The translations under genes and the position numbers were made by a program. Shown piece after piece: positions 35,926 through 45,950 of a stretch of DNA of 64,000 nt (its first letter is position 1; every line of letters begins with the position of its first letter). The notes beneath the pieces were generated by a model. The model was given only the letters and a program-made list of their open reading frames with translations, was not told the DNA's origin and searched no databases. This DNA comes from Bacillota bacterium (lineage in GTDB: Bacteria; Bacillota; Clostridia; Lachnospirales; Lachnospiraceae): NCBI GenBank assembly GCA_023410575.1, contig JAEYPP010000018.1, forward strand, positions 1 to 64,000, given 5' to 3'.

Positions 35926-36583
35926 TTTTATATCCTACATTTCTAACAGTTTTTATAATATCTCCACTTTCACCTAGCTTTTGGCGAAGTGTTTTGATAT
36001 GCATATCAACGGTACGAGTTTCCCCCTCATAGTCAAATCCCCATACTCGTTCCATGATACGATCACGGGATAAGACAATGCTTTGATTCTCTAGAAGATA
36101 ACGCAGTAGTTCAAACTCCTTATAGGTCAACTCACACGGTTCTTCATTTACAGTTACTATATGCTTTTCAATATTCATAACGACGGAATTGAATTCAAAG
36201 TTTGTATTGACTTTTGTGGTACCAGCTCTTCTTAATAACGCTTTCACTCTTGATACTAATTCCATAACACCAAAAGGTTTTGTAATATAGTCATCTGCCC
36301 CTAGATCAAGCCCTTTTACCTTATCCATCTCTGAGGTTTTCGCTGTCACCATCATAATTGGAATATTCTTAGTTCTTTTATCTTTGCGAAGAGTAGATAA
36401 GATCGTTAAGCCGTCTTCATTCGGTAACATAATATCGAGTAAGATCGCTTGAGGTATTTCTTTTTCTAAAGCTCGATATAATTCTGTACCAAGTTCAAAA
36501 CACTCAACATCAAATCCACTGTTTTTTAATGCATACCCTTCTATTTCTCTAATATTAGCATCATCTTCTACAATATAAATCAT
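35915..36583 (-). CDS. OmpR/PhoB-family response regulator
   Basis: A 222-residue regulator: receiver domain with phosphorylated aspartate in AILLDIMLPNEDGLT (about D51), conserved lysine in ADDYITKPFG, and a C-terminal winged helix (ELTYKEFELLRYLLENQ ... RTVDMHIKTLRQKLG). It is transcribed first, with the kinase overlapping by 11 bases. GGAGG lies six bases before the ATG. Probable PhoP/PhoB homologue by context; the sequence alone only gives the subfamily. Confidence 0.93.
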   Translation of the reverse strand: MIYIVEDDANIREIEGYALKNSGFDVECFELGTELYRALEKEIPQAILLDIMLPNEDGLTILSTLRKDKRTKNIPIMMVTAKTSEMDKVKGLDLGADDYITKPFGVMELVSRVKALLRRAGTTKVNTNFEFNSVVMNIEKHIVTVNEEPCELTYKEFELLRYLLENQSIVLSRDRIMERVWGFDYEGETRTVDMHIKTLRQKLGESGDIIKTVRNVGYKIGD

Positions 36584-36768
36584 AAAAATCCTCCACGTTG
36601 CACTCCCTACCTATAGCACTGTTAATCATCGTCAATTCTACTATGACTTTTGCATTTTAAGCATTGCAACATCTAACCAAATATCTGTTTGTTAATTTAG
36701 ATTATATCATACTATGATTTCTTAAAGAACACAAGTGAAGGTACTTCCAAAATCTAATTCACTTTTGT

Positions 36769-36875
36769 AAGAATGAGCCTTATCGTATATGGTCCGAGTG
36801 CCTTACAAGCTCCACTTGATTTTGTGGACTTGCGATATCACACGCCAAAGAAAATATACGATAAAGCTCATTCTT
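36769..36875. repeat. Palindromic repeat, copy C
   Basis: Arms AAGAATGAGCCTTATCGTATAT and its complement (one mismatch) enclose a nested stem CAAG.TCCAC / GTGGACTTG. The core GAGTGCCTTACAAG at 36796-36809 is shared with copy B. It lies in the 318-base gap between the LysM gene and the response regulator; the rest of that gap (36584-36768) shows no gene. Confidence 0.9.
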
Positions 36876-36901
36876 TTTTACTTATATTGTTGCATGACAT
36901 T

Positions 36902-37258
36902 TTACTCAGAGTGTGCAGATTTTATAGTCAATTGAAGACCTGGTTGTAAAATCATCGTATCAAGCGGATTCATTGATACTAACTCTGCAAACTTCATGTT
37001 AGTTCGTTCTAAAACTGTCTTAATTGATTCGTCTGCTCCAACTGTGTAAATACTCGTTTTGTCTTGTACCTGCTCTGTGGCCATATCTCCACCTGTTGGG
37101 ATACAGATTTTATCTCCTATTCTCAGATTGTAGATGTTGGTATATGGATTTGCTCGTAAAATCTTTGCTGTAGGGATTCCATAACGTTGACCAATTTTAT
37201 AAAGCGTATCCCCTGGCTTAATAATATAGATAATTCCATTACAAGCTTGATTAATCAT
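36902..37258 (-). CDS. Small LysM-domain protein
   Basis: A 118-residue protein with one clear LysM at residues 10-54 (IYIIKPGDTLYKIGQRYGIP, ending LRIGDKICIP) and a weaker second LysM at 68-113 (SIYTVGADESIKTVLERTNM, ending LQPGLQLTI). There is no signal peptide and no catalytic domain, so binding to peptidoglycan would require another export route or the protein acts inside the cell, for example in spore coat or cortex assembly as with other leaderless LysM proteins of sporulating bacteria. The role is not known. AAAGGG precedes the ATG. Confidence 0.87.
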   Translation of the reverse strand: MINQACNGIIYIIKPGDTLYKIGQRYGIPTAKILRANPYTNIYNLRIGDKICIPTGGDMATEQVQDKTSIYTVGADESIKTVLERTNMKFAELVSMNPLDTMILQPGLQLTIKSAHSE

Positions 37259-37419
37259 AATATCCCTTTCCTATTGATCCTAACAATCCAGCATTTTCAA
37301 TCCTGTATCATCCAACTGATTGAATCGTTAGATACAATTTATCATTATTAATATATGATTTTTTTAAACCGTTTGTTCTTATTCGTATGAATTTAACCGT
37401 ATGTTCAAAAATTCTTTGG

Positions 37420-37448
37420 TTGAACTTAATCATTATGTGTCGTATAAT
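37420..37448 (+). promoter_or_regulatory. Promoter of the dehydratase-activase gene
   Basis: TTGAAC and TATAAT with a 17-base spacer, about 85 bases upstream of the ATG at 37537. Confidence 0.65.
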
Positions 37449-37536
37449 AGATAATTGGTAGAATTAGGTCTTAATTAATTATATTCTAACCACATGTATC
37501 TTATTTCAAACAATTATTTAAAGCGCGAGGTTACAT

Positions 37537-40500
37537 ATGTCCAAATTAAATTATACGCTTGGTATTGATATAGGTTCGACGACTGTAAAAATTGCAATCC
37601 TTAATGATAAGAATGATATTTTATTTTCTGATTATGAACGCCATTTTGCAAATATTCAAGCAACATTAGCAAGTTTATTAGTGAAAGCACAAGACCAAAT
37701 AGGAAACCTAGATATTTCTCCAGTTATCACAGGTTCTGGTGGTTTAACTATATCAAAGCACTTAGAGGTACCATTTGTACAAGAAGTAGTTGCAGTATCT
37801 ACTGCACTTAATAATTATGCCCCACAAACTGATGTTGCAATTGAACTTGGTGGAGAAGATGCTAAGATAATCTATTTTTCTAACGGAATCGAGCAACGTA
37901 TGAATGGCATCTGTGCAGGTGGTACCGGTTCTTTTATCGATCAGATGGCAACTTTATTAAAGACTGATGCTACTGGTTTGAATGAATATGCGAAAAGCTA
38001 CCAGGCAATATATCCAATTGCTGCTCGTTGTGGCGTATTTGCAAAAAGCGATATTCAACCATTGATTAATGAAGGTGCAACTAAACCAGATTTAGCTGCT
38101 TCCATCTTTCAAGCTGTTGTTAATCAAACAATCAGTGGACTTGCTTGTGGTAAACCAATCCGAGGTAATGTTGCCTTTCTTGGGGGTCCATTACATTTCT
38201 TATCTGAATTAAAGAATGCATTTATCCGTACTTTAAACTTAACTGAGGAACATATTATTGCTCCAAATCATTCTCACTTATTCGCAGCAGTTGGAGCTGC
38301 TTTGAATGCAAAAGAAGAGGTTGAAACTTCACTAAAAACTCTTTCCGACTTACTTAACCATGGTATTACTTTAGACTTTGAAGTAAATCGTATGGATCCA
38401 CTTTTTGCAAGTGAAGAAGATTATCAATCTTTCTTAGAGCGCCATAATATACATACTGTAAAAAAAGCTCCACTTTCGGAATATCAAGGTGACTGTTTCT
38501 TAGGAATCGATGCTGGTTCTACAACGACAAAGGCTGCATTGGTCGGTACGGATGGCTCATTACTGTATTCCTTTTATAGTAATAACAATGGTAGTCCATT
38601 AAAAACCACAATCAAAGCAATCAAAGAAATATATTCCCTATTGCCAGCAGGTGTACGTATTGTACGAAGCTGTTCCACTGGTTACGGAGAAGCACTAATC
38701 AAATCTGCACTATTATTAGATGAGGGTGAGGTTGAAACAGTTGCCCATTATTATGCTGCTGCCTTCTTTGACCCAGCAGTCGATTGTATCCTTGATATTG
38801 GTGGACAGGATATGAAATGTATCAAAATTAAAAATGGTACCGTAGACTCTGTCCAGTTAAATGAAGCTTGTTCTTCTGGTTGTGGTTCATTCATTGAAAC
38901 TTTTGCTAAATCTCTTAATTATGAGGTTGCGGATTTTGCGAAAATTGCATTATTAACGAAAAATCCGATTGATCTAGGCTCTCGTTGTACGGTATTTATG
39001 AATTCAAAAGTAAAACAGGCTCAAAAAGAAGGTGCAACGGTTGCAGACATTAGTGCTGGTTTAGCTTATTCTGTTATTAAGAATGCTCTATATAAAGTTA
39101 TTAAGATTGCCGATCCAAAAGATCTAGGTAATCATATCGTTGTTCAAGGCGGTACTTTCTATAATGATGCCGTTCTTCGCAGTTTTGAGATTATAGCTGG
39201 AGTAAATGCAATACGTCCGGATATCGCAGGTATCATGGGTGCTTTTGGTGCTGCATTAATTGCACGTGAGCATTATGAAAAGCAAGAATCAACCATGCTT
39301 TCCATTGACCAAATCAACGAACTGAAATTTGAATCCAGTATGACAAGATGCAAAGGATGTACGAATAGCTGTCTCCTTACGATTAACAAATTTTCGGATA
39401 ATCGTCGTTTTATCTCTGGTAATCGTTGTGAAAAGGGGCTCGGAAAAGAAAAGAATAAAGATAATATCCCGAACTTATTTGATTATAAACTAAAACGATA
39501 TATGAACTATGAGTCAATTCCAAAAGAAATAGCAAAACGTGGTTCTGTTGGTATACCAAGAGTTTTGAATCTATATGAGAATTATCCATTCTGGCATACC
39601 TTCTTTACTAAATTGGGATATCATGTCGAATTATCACCAAACTCCACGAGAAAGATTTATGAGCTGGGAATTGAATCGATTCCGAGTGAGTCCGAATGCT
39701 ATCCAGCAAAAATTGCACATGGACATATTATGTGGTTGCTTCAAAATGATATAAAATACATCTTCTATCCTTGTATTCCTTATGAACGTAAGGAAATCAA
39801 AGATACTGGTAATCACTATAACTGCCCAATTGTTACATCCTATGGAGAGAATATTAAAAATAACGTCGAGGAATTAAGAGCTTCTGATATCACTTATCAA
39901 AATCCTTTTATGTCCTTTGAAAATGAAGAAATCTTGACCAAGAGATTAGTTGCTTTCTTTGCCGAGAATAATAAGATTCCTGAAGATGAAATTCAAGCCG
40001 CTGCACATGATGCCTGGTTGGAATTAGAAAACGCCCGACATGATATGTACAAAAAAGGCGAAGAAACTATGGAGTACTTAAAGAAAACTGGCCGTATTGG
40101 CATCGTGCTTGCTGGTCGTCCATATCATATTGACCCAGAAATCCATCATGGTATCCCAGAGTTAATCAATTCCTATGGGGTTGCTGTATTGACGGAAGAT
40201 AGTATCTCTCACTTAGGTGAGGTGGAACGTCCTTTAATTGTAGTAGACCAGTGGATGTACCATTCCCGTCTCTATGCCGCTGCATCTTATGTAAGAACAC
40301 AACCAAATCTTCAATTGATACAGCTGAATTCCTTTGGATGTGGCCTTGATGCTGTAACAACTGATGGTGTTAGTGATATCTTAACTACTGCTGGTAAGAT
40401 ATACACAGTACTTAAAATCGATGAGGTAAATAACCTAGGTGCTGCCAGAATCCGTATACGTTCTCTTTTATCTGCTGTAAAAGATCGACAAAGAAAACAT

Positions 40501-41781
40501 ATTGAGTCCACCGTAACATCCGCAGCTCATCACAGAATTCTCTTTACAAAAGAGATGAAAAAAGATTTTACGATTCTTTCTCCACAGATGTCACCAATCC
40601 ACTTTGACTTGTTAGAACCTGCCTTAAAATCATGTGGATATAACGTAGAGATTTTAGGCCAAGATGATAAAGCAGCTGTAGATGTCGGACTTAAGTATGT
40701 GAATAATGATGCTTGTTATCCTTCCCTTATCGTAGTTGGACAGATTATGGATGCATTATTATCTGGGAAATATGACCTCAATAAAGTTGGAGTTTTCATA
40801 ACGCAAACCGGTGGTGGATGTCGAGCTACCAATTATATATCATTTATCCGCCGAGCTCTTATTAAAGCCGGCATGGGACATATTCCAGTTGTCTCAATTT
40901 CAACTTCTGGACTTGAGAAAAATCCTGGTTTTAAGATTAACTATTCCTTAATAAGTCGTGCAGTTCAAGCGCTTGTGTATGGTGACGTATTTATGAGAGT
41001 ACTCTATCGTATGCGTCCATATGAACTTGAAAAGGGCTCAGCTAATAAACTTCATGAGAAATGGGTGAATATCTGTCAGAAATCAGTTCAAAAAGGTAAA
41101 TGGAGTGAATTTAAGAAGAATCTTCGTAATATGATTCGAGAATTTGATGCATTACCGATTGATGAAACTTTAAAGAAACCAAGAGTTGGTATCGTAGGTG
41201 AAATTCTAGTTAAGTTCTTACCATCCGCGAATAACTATCTTGTCGATCTGTTGGAATCAGAAGGTGCAGAGGCTGTTATGCCAGATATGCTCGACTTCTT
41301 TATGTATTGTTCTTATGACGCAAACTTTAAGGTAGAATATCTAGGAAAAAGTAAGAAGGATGCTGCGATTAACAATATAATTATTAAATTCCTCGAATGG
41401 TCAAGAAAGGAAGCTAGAAAATGTTTTGACGAAAGTCGTCATTTTACTTCTCCAAAAAGAATTGAAGAACTAGCAGAATTGGCTTCTCCAATTGTATCGA
41501 TTGGTAATCAAACAGGAGAAGGATGGTTCTTAACAGCCGAGATGATTGAATTAATTCATTCTGGCGTTCCTAACATTGTATGTGCACAACCATTTGCTTG
41601 TTTACCAAATCACATTGTTGGCAAAGGTGTTATTAAAGAATTACGTAACCAATATCCTAACTCAAACATTGTAGCTGTTGATTATGATCCAGGAGCTAGT
41701 GAGGTTAATCAGTTAAATCGTATCAAGCTGATGCTATCCACTGCGAACAAGAACTTAAAAGCATCAAATACGACAAATTAA
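37537..41781 (+). CDS. Giant 2-hydroxyacyl-CoA dehydratase activase-related protein (1414 aa)
   Basis: A multidomain fusion. Two actin-like BadF/BcrA-type ATPase domains begin at residues 7 (LGIDIGSTTVKIAI) and about 322 (LGIDAGSTTTKAAL), each followed by an iron-sulfur-type loop (GICAGGTGSFID; ACSSGCGSFIE). A cysteine-rich segment near 604-632 (CKGCTNSC...NRCEKG) could hold a [4Fe-4S] cluster. A DUF2229 region (about 665-900) and a C-terminal 2-hydroxyacyl-CoA-dehydratase-like part follow. Classical activators have one such ATPase domain and inject an electron into a separate dehydratase; no separate dehydratase subunits are adjacent here. The substrate of this widespread clostridial form is not established. 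GAGG lies six bases before the ATG. Confidence 0.9.
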   Translation: MSKLNYTLGIDIGSTTVKIAILNDKNDILFSDYERHFANIQATLASLLVKAQDQIGNLDISPVITGSGGLTISKHLEVPFVQEVVAVSTALNNYAPQTDVAIELGGEDAKIIYFSNGIEQRMNGICAGGTGSFIDQMATLLKTDATGLNEYAKSYQAIYPIAARCGVFAKSDIQPLINEGATKPDLAASIFQAVVNQTISGLACGKPIRGNVAFLGGPLHFLSELKNAFIRTLNLTEEHIIAPNHSHLFAAVGAALNAKEEVETSLKTLSDLLNHGITLDFEVNRMDPLFASEEDYQSFLERHNIHTVKKAPLSEYQGDCFLGIDAGSTTTKAALVGTDGSLLYSFYSNNNGSPLKTTIKAIKEIYSLLPAGVRIVRSCSTGYGEALIKSALLLDEGEVETVAHYYAAAFFDPAVDCILDIGGQDMKCIKIKNGTVDSVQLNEACSSGCGSFIETFAKSLNYEVADFAKIALLTKNPIDLGSRCTVFMNSKVKQAQKEGATVADISAGLAYSVIKNALYKVIKIADPKDLGNHIVVQGGTFYNDAVLRSFEIIAGVNAIRPDIAGIMGAFGAALIAREHYEKQESTMLSIDQINELKFESSMTRCKGCTNSCLLTINKFSDNRRFISGNRCEKGLGKEKNKDNIPNLFDYKLKRYMNYESIPKEIAKRGSVGIPRVLNLYENYPFWHTFFTKLGYHVELSPNSTRKIYELGIESIPSESECYPAKIAHGHIMWLLQNDIKYIFYPCIPYERKEIKDTGNHYNCPIVTSYGENIKNNVEELRASDITYQNPFMSFENEEILTKRLVAFFAENNKIPEDEIQAAAHDAWLELENARHDMYKKGEETMEYLKKTGRIGIVLAGRPYHIDPEIHHGIPELINSYGVAVLTEDSISHLGEVERPLIVVDQWMYHSRLYAAASYVRTQPNLQLIQLNSFGCGLDAVTTDGVSDILTTAGKIYTVLKIDEVNNLGAARIRIRSLLSAVKDRQRKHIESTVTSAAHHRILFTKEMKKDFTILSPQMSPIHFDLLEPALKSCGYNVEILGQDDKAAVDVGLKYVNNDACYPSLIVVGQIMDALLSGKYDLNKVGVFITQTGGGCRATNYISFIRRALIKAGMGHIPVVSISTSGLEKNPGFKINYSLISRAVQALVYGDVFMRVLYRMRPYELEKGSANKLHEKWVNICQKSVQKGKWSEFKKNLRNMIREFDALPIDETLKKPRVGIVGEILVKFLPSANNYLVDLLESEGAEAVMPDMLDFFMYCSYDANFKVEYLGKSKKDAAINNIIIKFLEWSRKEARKCFDESRHFTSPKRIEELAELASPIVSIGNQTGEGWFLTAEMIELIHSGVPNIVCAQPFACLPNHIVGKGVIKELRNQYPNSNIVAVDYDPGASEVNQLNRIKLMLSTANKNLKASNTTN

Positions 41782-41793
41782 ACAAAGAATTAC

Positions 41794-41850
41794 AAAATGG
41801 TTGTTAGACAATTTTTGATAAAAAAACTATTGTTCGACAACCATTTTAAT
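41794..41850 (+). terminator. Intrinsic terminator-like hairpin
   Basis: Nineteen-base arms beginning AAAATGGTTGTTAGACAAT pair with two mismatches, followed by TTTTAATT; it stands between the activase and the hybrid kinase genes. Confidence 0.75.
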
Positions 41851-41864
41851 TATGGAGGATAGTA

Positions 41865-44453
41865 ATGTATCAACTCATTATATGTACGCAAATCACTGTT
41901 ATTTTAACTGGATTTGTTATTATTCCGGTTACTTTATCACGCAAATATTTTCATGGAGTAATATCGTATACACTCTTTATGGCAGGTACAATGATTCAGT
42001 CGTATGGCTATTTAATTGAGATAACAGGGAAATCAGTTGATACAATTATAGTAGGTAAGCAAATACAACATTTTGGTTTCGCGTTTATTAACATATTTCT
42101 CATAATCTTTCTTCAGATATACTACAAACGCACAGTTAATCGTAAATTAACCATAGCACTAATCGTTTATAATGTAATTCTATTAACTGTAGTATCAACC
42201 TTAAACTATCATAAATTATACTATATCTCTTTCAATTTTGTTCAGAAGGGTCTATATCCACATATTGAGATTAGGTATGGTTTCTTTTACTATCTTTCGT
42301 ATTTGGAAAACTTCATTTTGAATGGTTTTGTCTTATGGACAATCATCCAACATTTTTTCACACTCAACATACGAAAGCGAAAATTAGAACTCAGTTTCCT
42401 ATTGGCATGCTTTATTCCTTGTATTGCAAACATTATTTCTCTCACTGATATTTTTAAGGAATATAACCCTTTGAACGCGAGTTTTTCAATTGCTGGTGTA
42501 TTTATTTTAATTTCTATTTATCGTCATCGTTTCTTTGATATTATTCACACTGCTCGTGATAATGTAATTGAGTCTATGGACGAAGCTCTCATCGTAGTTG
42601 ATAATGATTACCAACTATTGGACCATAATCCCGCGGCAAATCGCTTATTTCCAGAATTAATTTATGCTAATCATAATTCCTATATCTATGATATTTCCAG
42701 AAAACTTTATGATCTTTTTACTCAAAAAAACTCATCGGAATTTGAATTTCAAGAACATTATTATCATGTGCAAATTACAAAAATTTATCACCAGCTGACT
42801 GTTGTTGGATATATTGCATGCTTTACTGATTTTACGCAAAGCCGTATTGATATGGAAAATCTAATACAGCTTAGGGAACAAGCGGAAAATGCTAATAAAT
42901 CAAAAGGCGTCTTCCTTGCTAATATGTCGCATGAGATACGAACTCCATTAAATGCTATCTTAGGATCTGCCGACATTCTACTAAGCCAGCATATTAGTTA
43001 CCAAGAGCGAAGTAATTTACTAATTATTAAAACAGCGGCAACTGCTCTTCTTAAGATGATTAATGATATCCTGGATTTTTCGAAAATAGATTCTGGTAAA
43101 CTGTCCTTTAACATGACGGAGTATAAACTTACGACTGTAATCCAAGATGTAATTAACATCATAAGTGTTAAGCTTATTCATAAACCAGTAATACTACAAG
43201 TGGAAGTTCAACAAGATTTACCGAAGTATCTTTTAGGAGATGAGATGCGTCTTCGCCAGATTTTGATCAATATTCTAAATAATGCTGTGAAGTTTACAGA
43301 TAAAGGAAGCATTCATTTTTCATGCAATTCACTATATGACATATCGAAAAGTTCTGATGAGATTACATTAGTTTTTCGAGTTTCAGATACTGGAAGGGGA
43401 ATTTCAAAAGAGAATCAAAAACGTATCTTTGATTCCTTTGAGCGAATTACAAGTCCAAATGAAAATCCTACGGAAGGCAATGGTCTTGGACTTGCTATCT
43501 GTGATAAAATACTATCCTCACTTGGCGGAAGTATATCAGTAGAAAGTGAATTGAACTTAGGAAGTACATTTACAATATGCTTACCACAATACATCTCACA
43601 TGAGCCCCACGAGCCTAAATCAACCAAAGATATAGCTATATTAAAGGAACGATATTCTGTTCTAGTAGTAGATGATAATACTGTTAATCTCCAAGTTGCT
43701 TATGGATTATTAAGAATATATGGCTTAAAAATCGACTTAGCTACCTCCGGAAAAAAAGCACTTCAACTAATAGAGAAAAATAAATATCATATCATCTTTC
43801 TTGACTATATGATGCCTGAAATGAATGGAATTGAAACCTTGAACGCAATTCGAGAATTATCAACAAGTTATTGTAAAACAGTTCCTGTGATTGCGCTTAC
43901 TGCTAATGCAATACCAGGTGCCCAGGAGATGTTCTTATCGTCAGGTTTTAATGGATTTTTAAGTAAGCCAATGGAAATGAATCGACTCAGCATTATCCTA
44001 AACAAATGGTTATCAATCGATATTCCGACAAATAAATATAAATTATGGGAATTGCCCAAAACACGTAGTGGAATATTTAAAGATTTTTCAGAGGTTTATG
44101 AAATCGATTGGGTTTATGGTTTATCCAGTTGCGATGGTAGCTGGGACGCATATTTTGATCTCTTGGAAATTTTCTGGCACGATGGATTACGTCAGGTGGA
44201 AGAGCTCACTACTTCAATCAATAATGCCGATTACTCTCTTTACTCCGTCCAAGCACATGCCGTAAAATCTTCACTTGCTACCATTGGAGCAAAAGAGCTT
44301 GCTGAACATGCACTTTCCCTGGAATTGGCATGCAAAGAGAATAAAGATCGTGCTCTCTTAGATACAAATCATAATGACTTTATTCGTAAGTTTGCAACTC
44401 TCTGCTTTGCAATTAATGGTTTTCTAAGTTCCTCAAAAAAACTGGACATATAG
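41865..44453 (+). CDS. Hybrid sensor histidine kinase with 7TM N-terminus, receiver and HPt
   Basis: An 862-residue phosphorelay protein. About seven hydrophobic helices fill residues 1-225 (7TM histidine-kinase N-terminal type), a PAS-like domain lies near 230-325, HisKA has the histidine in LANMSHEIRTPLNAIL (about 352), the ATP-binding domain has NILNNAVKFTD, DTGRGIS and GNGLGLAI, the receiver has its aspartate in IIFLDYMMPEMNG (about 648), and the C-terminal HPt carries AHAVKSSLATIGA. So all relay steps except the final output are in one chain. Signal and target are unknown; no response regulator is adjacent. GGAGG precedes the ATG. Confidence 0.93.
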   Translation: MYQLIICTQITVILTGFVIIPVTLSRKYFHGVISYTLFMAGTMIQSYGYLIEITGKSVDTIIVGKQIQHFGFAFINIFLIIFLQIYYKRTVNRKLTIALIVYNVILLTVVSTLNYHKLYYISFNFVQKGLYPHIEIRYGFFYYLSYLENFILNGFVLWTIIQHFFTLNIRKRKLELSFLLACFIPCIANIISLTDIFKEYNPLNASFSIAGVFILISIYRHRFFDIIHTARDNVIESMDEALIVVDNDYQLLDHNPAANRLFPELIYANHNSYIYDISRKLYDLFTQKNSSEFEFQEHYYHVQITKIYHQLTVVGYIACFTDFTQSRIDMENLIQLREQAENANKSKGVFLANMSHEIRTPLNAILGSADILLSQHISYQERSNLLIIKTAATALLKMINDILDFSKIDSGKLSFNMTEYKLTTVIQDVINIISVKLIHKPVILQVEVQQDLPKYLLGDEMRLRQILINILNNAVKFTDKGSIHFSCNSLYDISKSSDEITLVFRVSDTGRGISKENQKRIFDSFERITSPNENPTEGNGLGLAICDKILSSLGGSISVESELNLGSTFTICLPQYISHEPHEPKSTKDIAILKERYSVLVVDDNTVNLQVAYGLLRIYGLKIDLATSGKKALQLIEKNKYHIIFLDYMMPEMNGIETLNAIRELSTSYCKTVPVIALTANAIPGAQEMFLSSGFNGFLSKPMEMNRLSIILNKWLSIDIPTNKYKLWELPKTRSGIFKDFSEVYEIDWVYGLSSCDGSWDAYFDLLEIFWHDGLRQVEELTTSINNADYSLYSVQAHAVKSSLATIGAKELAEHALSLELACKENKDRALLDTNHNDFIRKFATLCFAINGFLSSSKKLDI

Positions 44454-44462
44454 ATTCTTATT

Positions 44463-45137
44463 TTAAATATTTTCAATTTGCCAATCAATCGGTTCTACGC
44501 CATTATTTACCAAAAAATTATTCGTTTTACTAAATGGCTTACTACCAAAGAATCCTCGAAATGCAGATAACGGACTAGGATGTGGTGCTTCTAGAATTAG
44601 GTGTTTTGGGTTGTTTAACATCTTTATCTTACTTTGTGCTGGTTTTCCCCATAAGATATACACAATTGGTCGATCTTGTGCATTAATAGCTTCAATCACT
44701 GCATCCGTGAACTTTTCCCAGCCATGTCCTTGATGTGATGTGGCTTCATGTGCACGGACAGTCAGAACCGTATTCAAAAGTAATACTCCTTGATCTGCCC
44801 ACTTTTTTAAATACCCATTATTTGGAATAAAACAACCACAATCATCTCGAAGTTCTTTATAAATATTTTTTAGAGAAGGTGGGATTTTTTTCTGTTCTGG
44901 TAATACAGAAAATGCTAAACCATGCGCTTGATTTTCATTATGATAAGGATCTTGACCTAACAATAATACCTTCACCTTACCTAGAGGTGTAAAATGAAAA
45001 GCATTAAATATATCATCAGCTGGTGGAAATACTATTGTGTTTGAATATTCCTTTTTTACAAACATGCATAAATCTTTATAATACTGTTTATGAAACTCAT
45101 CTCCAACAGCTTCTTTCCAATCATTTTGCAACTTCAA
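44463..45137 (-). CDS. ung: Uracil-DNA glycosylase
   Basis: A 224-residue base-excision-repair enzyme removing uracil from DNA. Both family 1 signatures are visible: the water-activating loop GQDPYHNENQAHGLAFS and the minor-groove loop HPSPLSAFRGF; LLNTVLTVRAHEATSHQGHGW lies between. Start is TTG at 45137 with AGGAGA nine bases upstream. It converges on the hybrid kinase gene with only nine bases between stops, and follows hisF by 27 bases, so it may be read from the same transcript. Confidence 0.96.
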   Translation of the reverse strand: MKLQNDWKEAVGDEFHKQYYKDLCMFVKKEYSNTIVFPPADDIFNAFHFTPLGKVKVLLLGQDPYHNENQAHGLAFSVLPEQKKIPPSLKNIYKELRDDCGCFIPNNGYLKKWADQGVLLLNTVLTVRAHEATSHQGHGWEKFTDAVIEAINAQDRPIVYILWGKPAQSKIKMLNNPKHLILEAPHPSPLSAFRGFFGSKPFSKTNNFLVNNGVEPIDWQIENI

Positions 45138-45164
45138 TCTACACCATCTCCTATCATATAATAA

Positions 45165-45926
45165 CTAACGTCTTACTGAGACACCTTGATTTGCTAAATA
45201 ACTCTTCAAGTCATCAATCTCTAGCTCTCTATAGTGGAATAAAGAAGCTGCCAAAACTGCATCCGCATGACCATCGACTAACGCTTCATAAAAATGTTGT
45301 TTTGTGCCTGCTCCACCAGAAGCAATTACTGGAATAGAAACGTGATCCGCCACCATACGAGTTAACTCAAGATCATAACCATCCTTAGTGCCATCACAGT
45401 CCATACTAGTTAATAAAATCTCACCAGCACCAAGCTGATTCGCTTTCATCGCCCACTCAACTGCATCGATGCCCATATCAACACGACCACCATTCTTATA
45501 AATATTCCATCCACTTCCATCAGCTCGACGCTTTGCATCAATTGCTACTACAACACATTGACTTCCAAATTTATCAGCAGCCTCACTAATTAAATTTGGA
45601 TTCATAATCGCAGCAGTATTAACCGCAATCTTGTCTGCACCTTCGCGTAATATAAGCTTAAAATCGTCAATTGTTCGAATTCCACCACCAACTGTAAATG
45701 GTATAAACACTGTTTCTGCAACACGTCGTACCATATCTAGTTTTATTGTTCGTGCATCCGAGGAAGCTGTAATATCCAAAAATACTAATTCATCTGCTCC
45801 AGCCTTACCATATGCTTTTCCTACCTCAACTGGATCACCCGCATCACGTAAATCTACGAAATTGATACCTTTTACAACTCTACCATTATGTACATCTAGA
45901 CAAGGAATAATTCTCTTTGTAAACAT
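45165..45926 (-). CDS. hisF: Imidazole glycerol phosphate synthase, cyclase subunit
   Basis: A 253-residue TIM barrel forming the synthase with HisH in histidine biosynthesis. The catalytic aspartates lie in IPCLDVHNGRVVKG (D11) and LLTSMDCDGTKDGYD (about D130), and the phosphate sites in VGGGIR and ASGGAG are intact. It follows hisH by 24 bases. The other his genes are not in this window. Confidence 0.97.
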   Translation of the reverse strand: MFTKRIIPCLDVHNGRVVKGINFVDLRDAGDPVEVGKAYGKAGADELVFLDITASSDARTIKLDMVRRVAETVFIPFTVGGGIRTIDDFKLILREGADKIAVNTAAIMNPNLISEAADKFGSQCVVVAIDAKRRADGSGWNIYKNGGRVDMGIDAVEWAMKANQLGAGEILLTSMDCDGTKDGYDLELTRMVADHVSIPVIASGGAGTKQHFYEALVDGHADAVLAASLFHYRELEIDDLKSYLANQGVSVRR

Positions 45927-45950
45927 AAATTACACATCCTTTCTCTCTTT

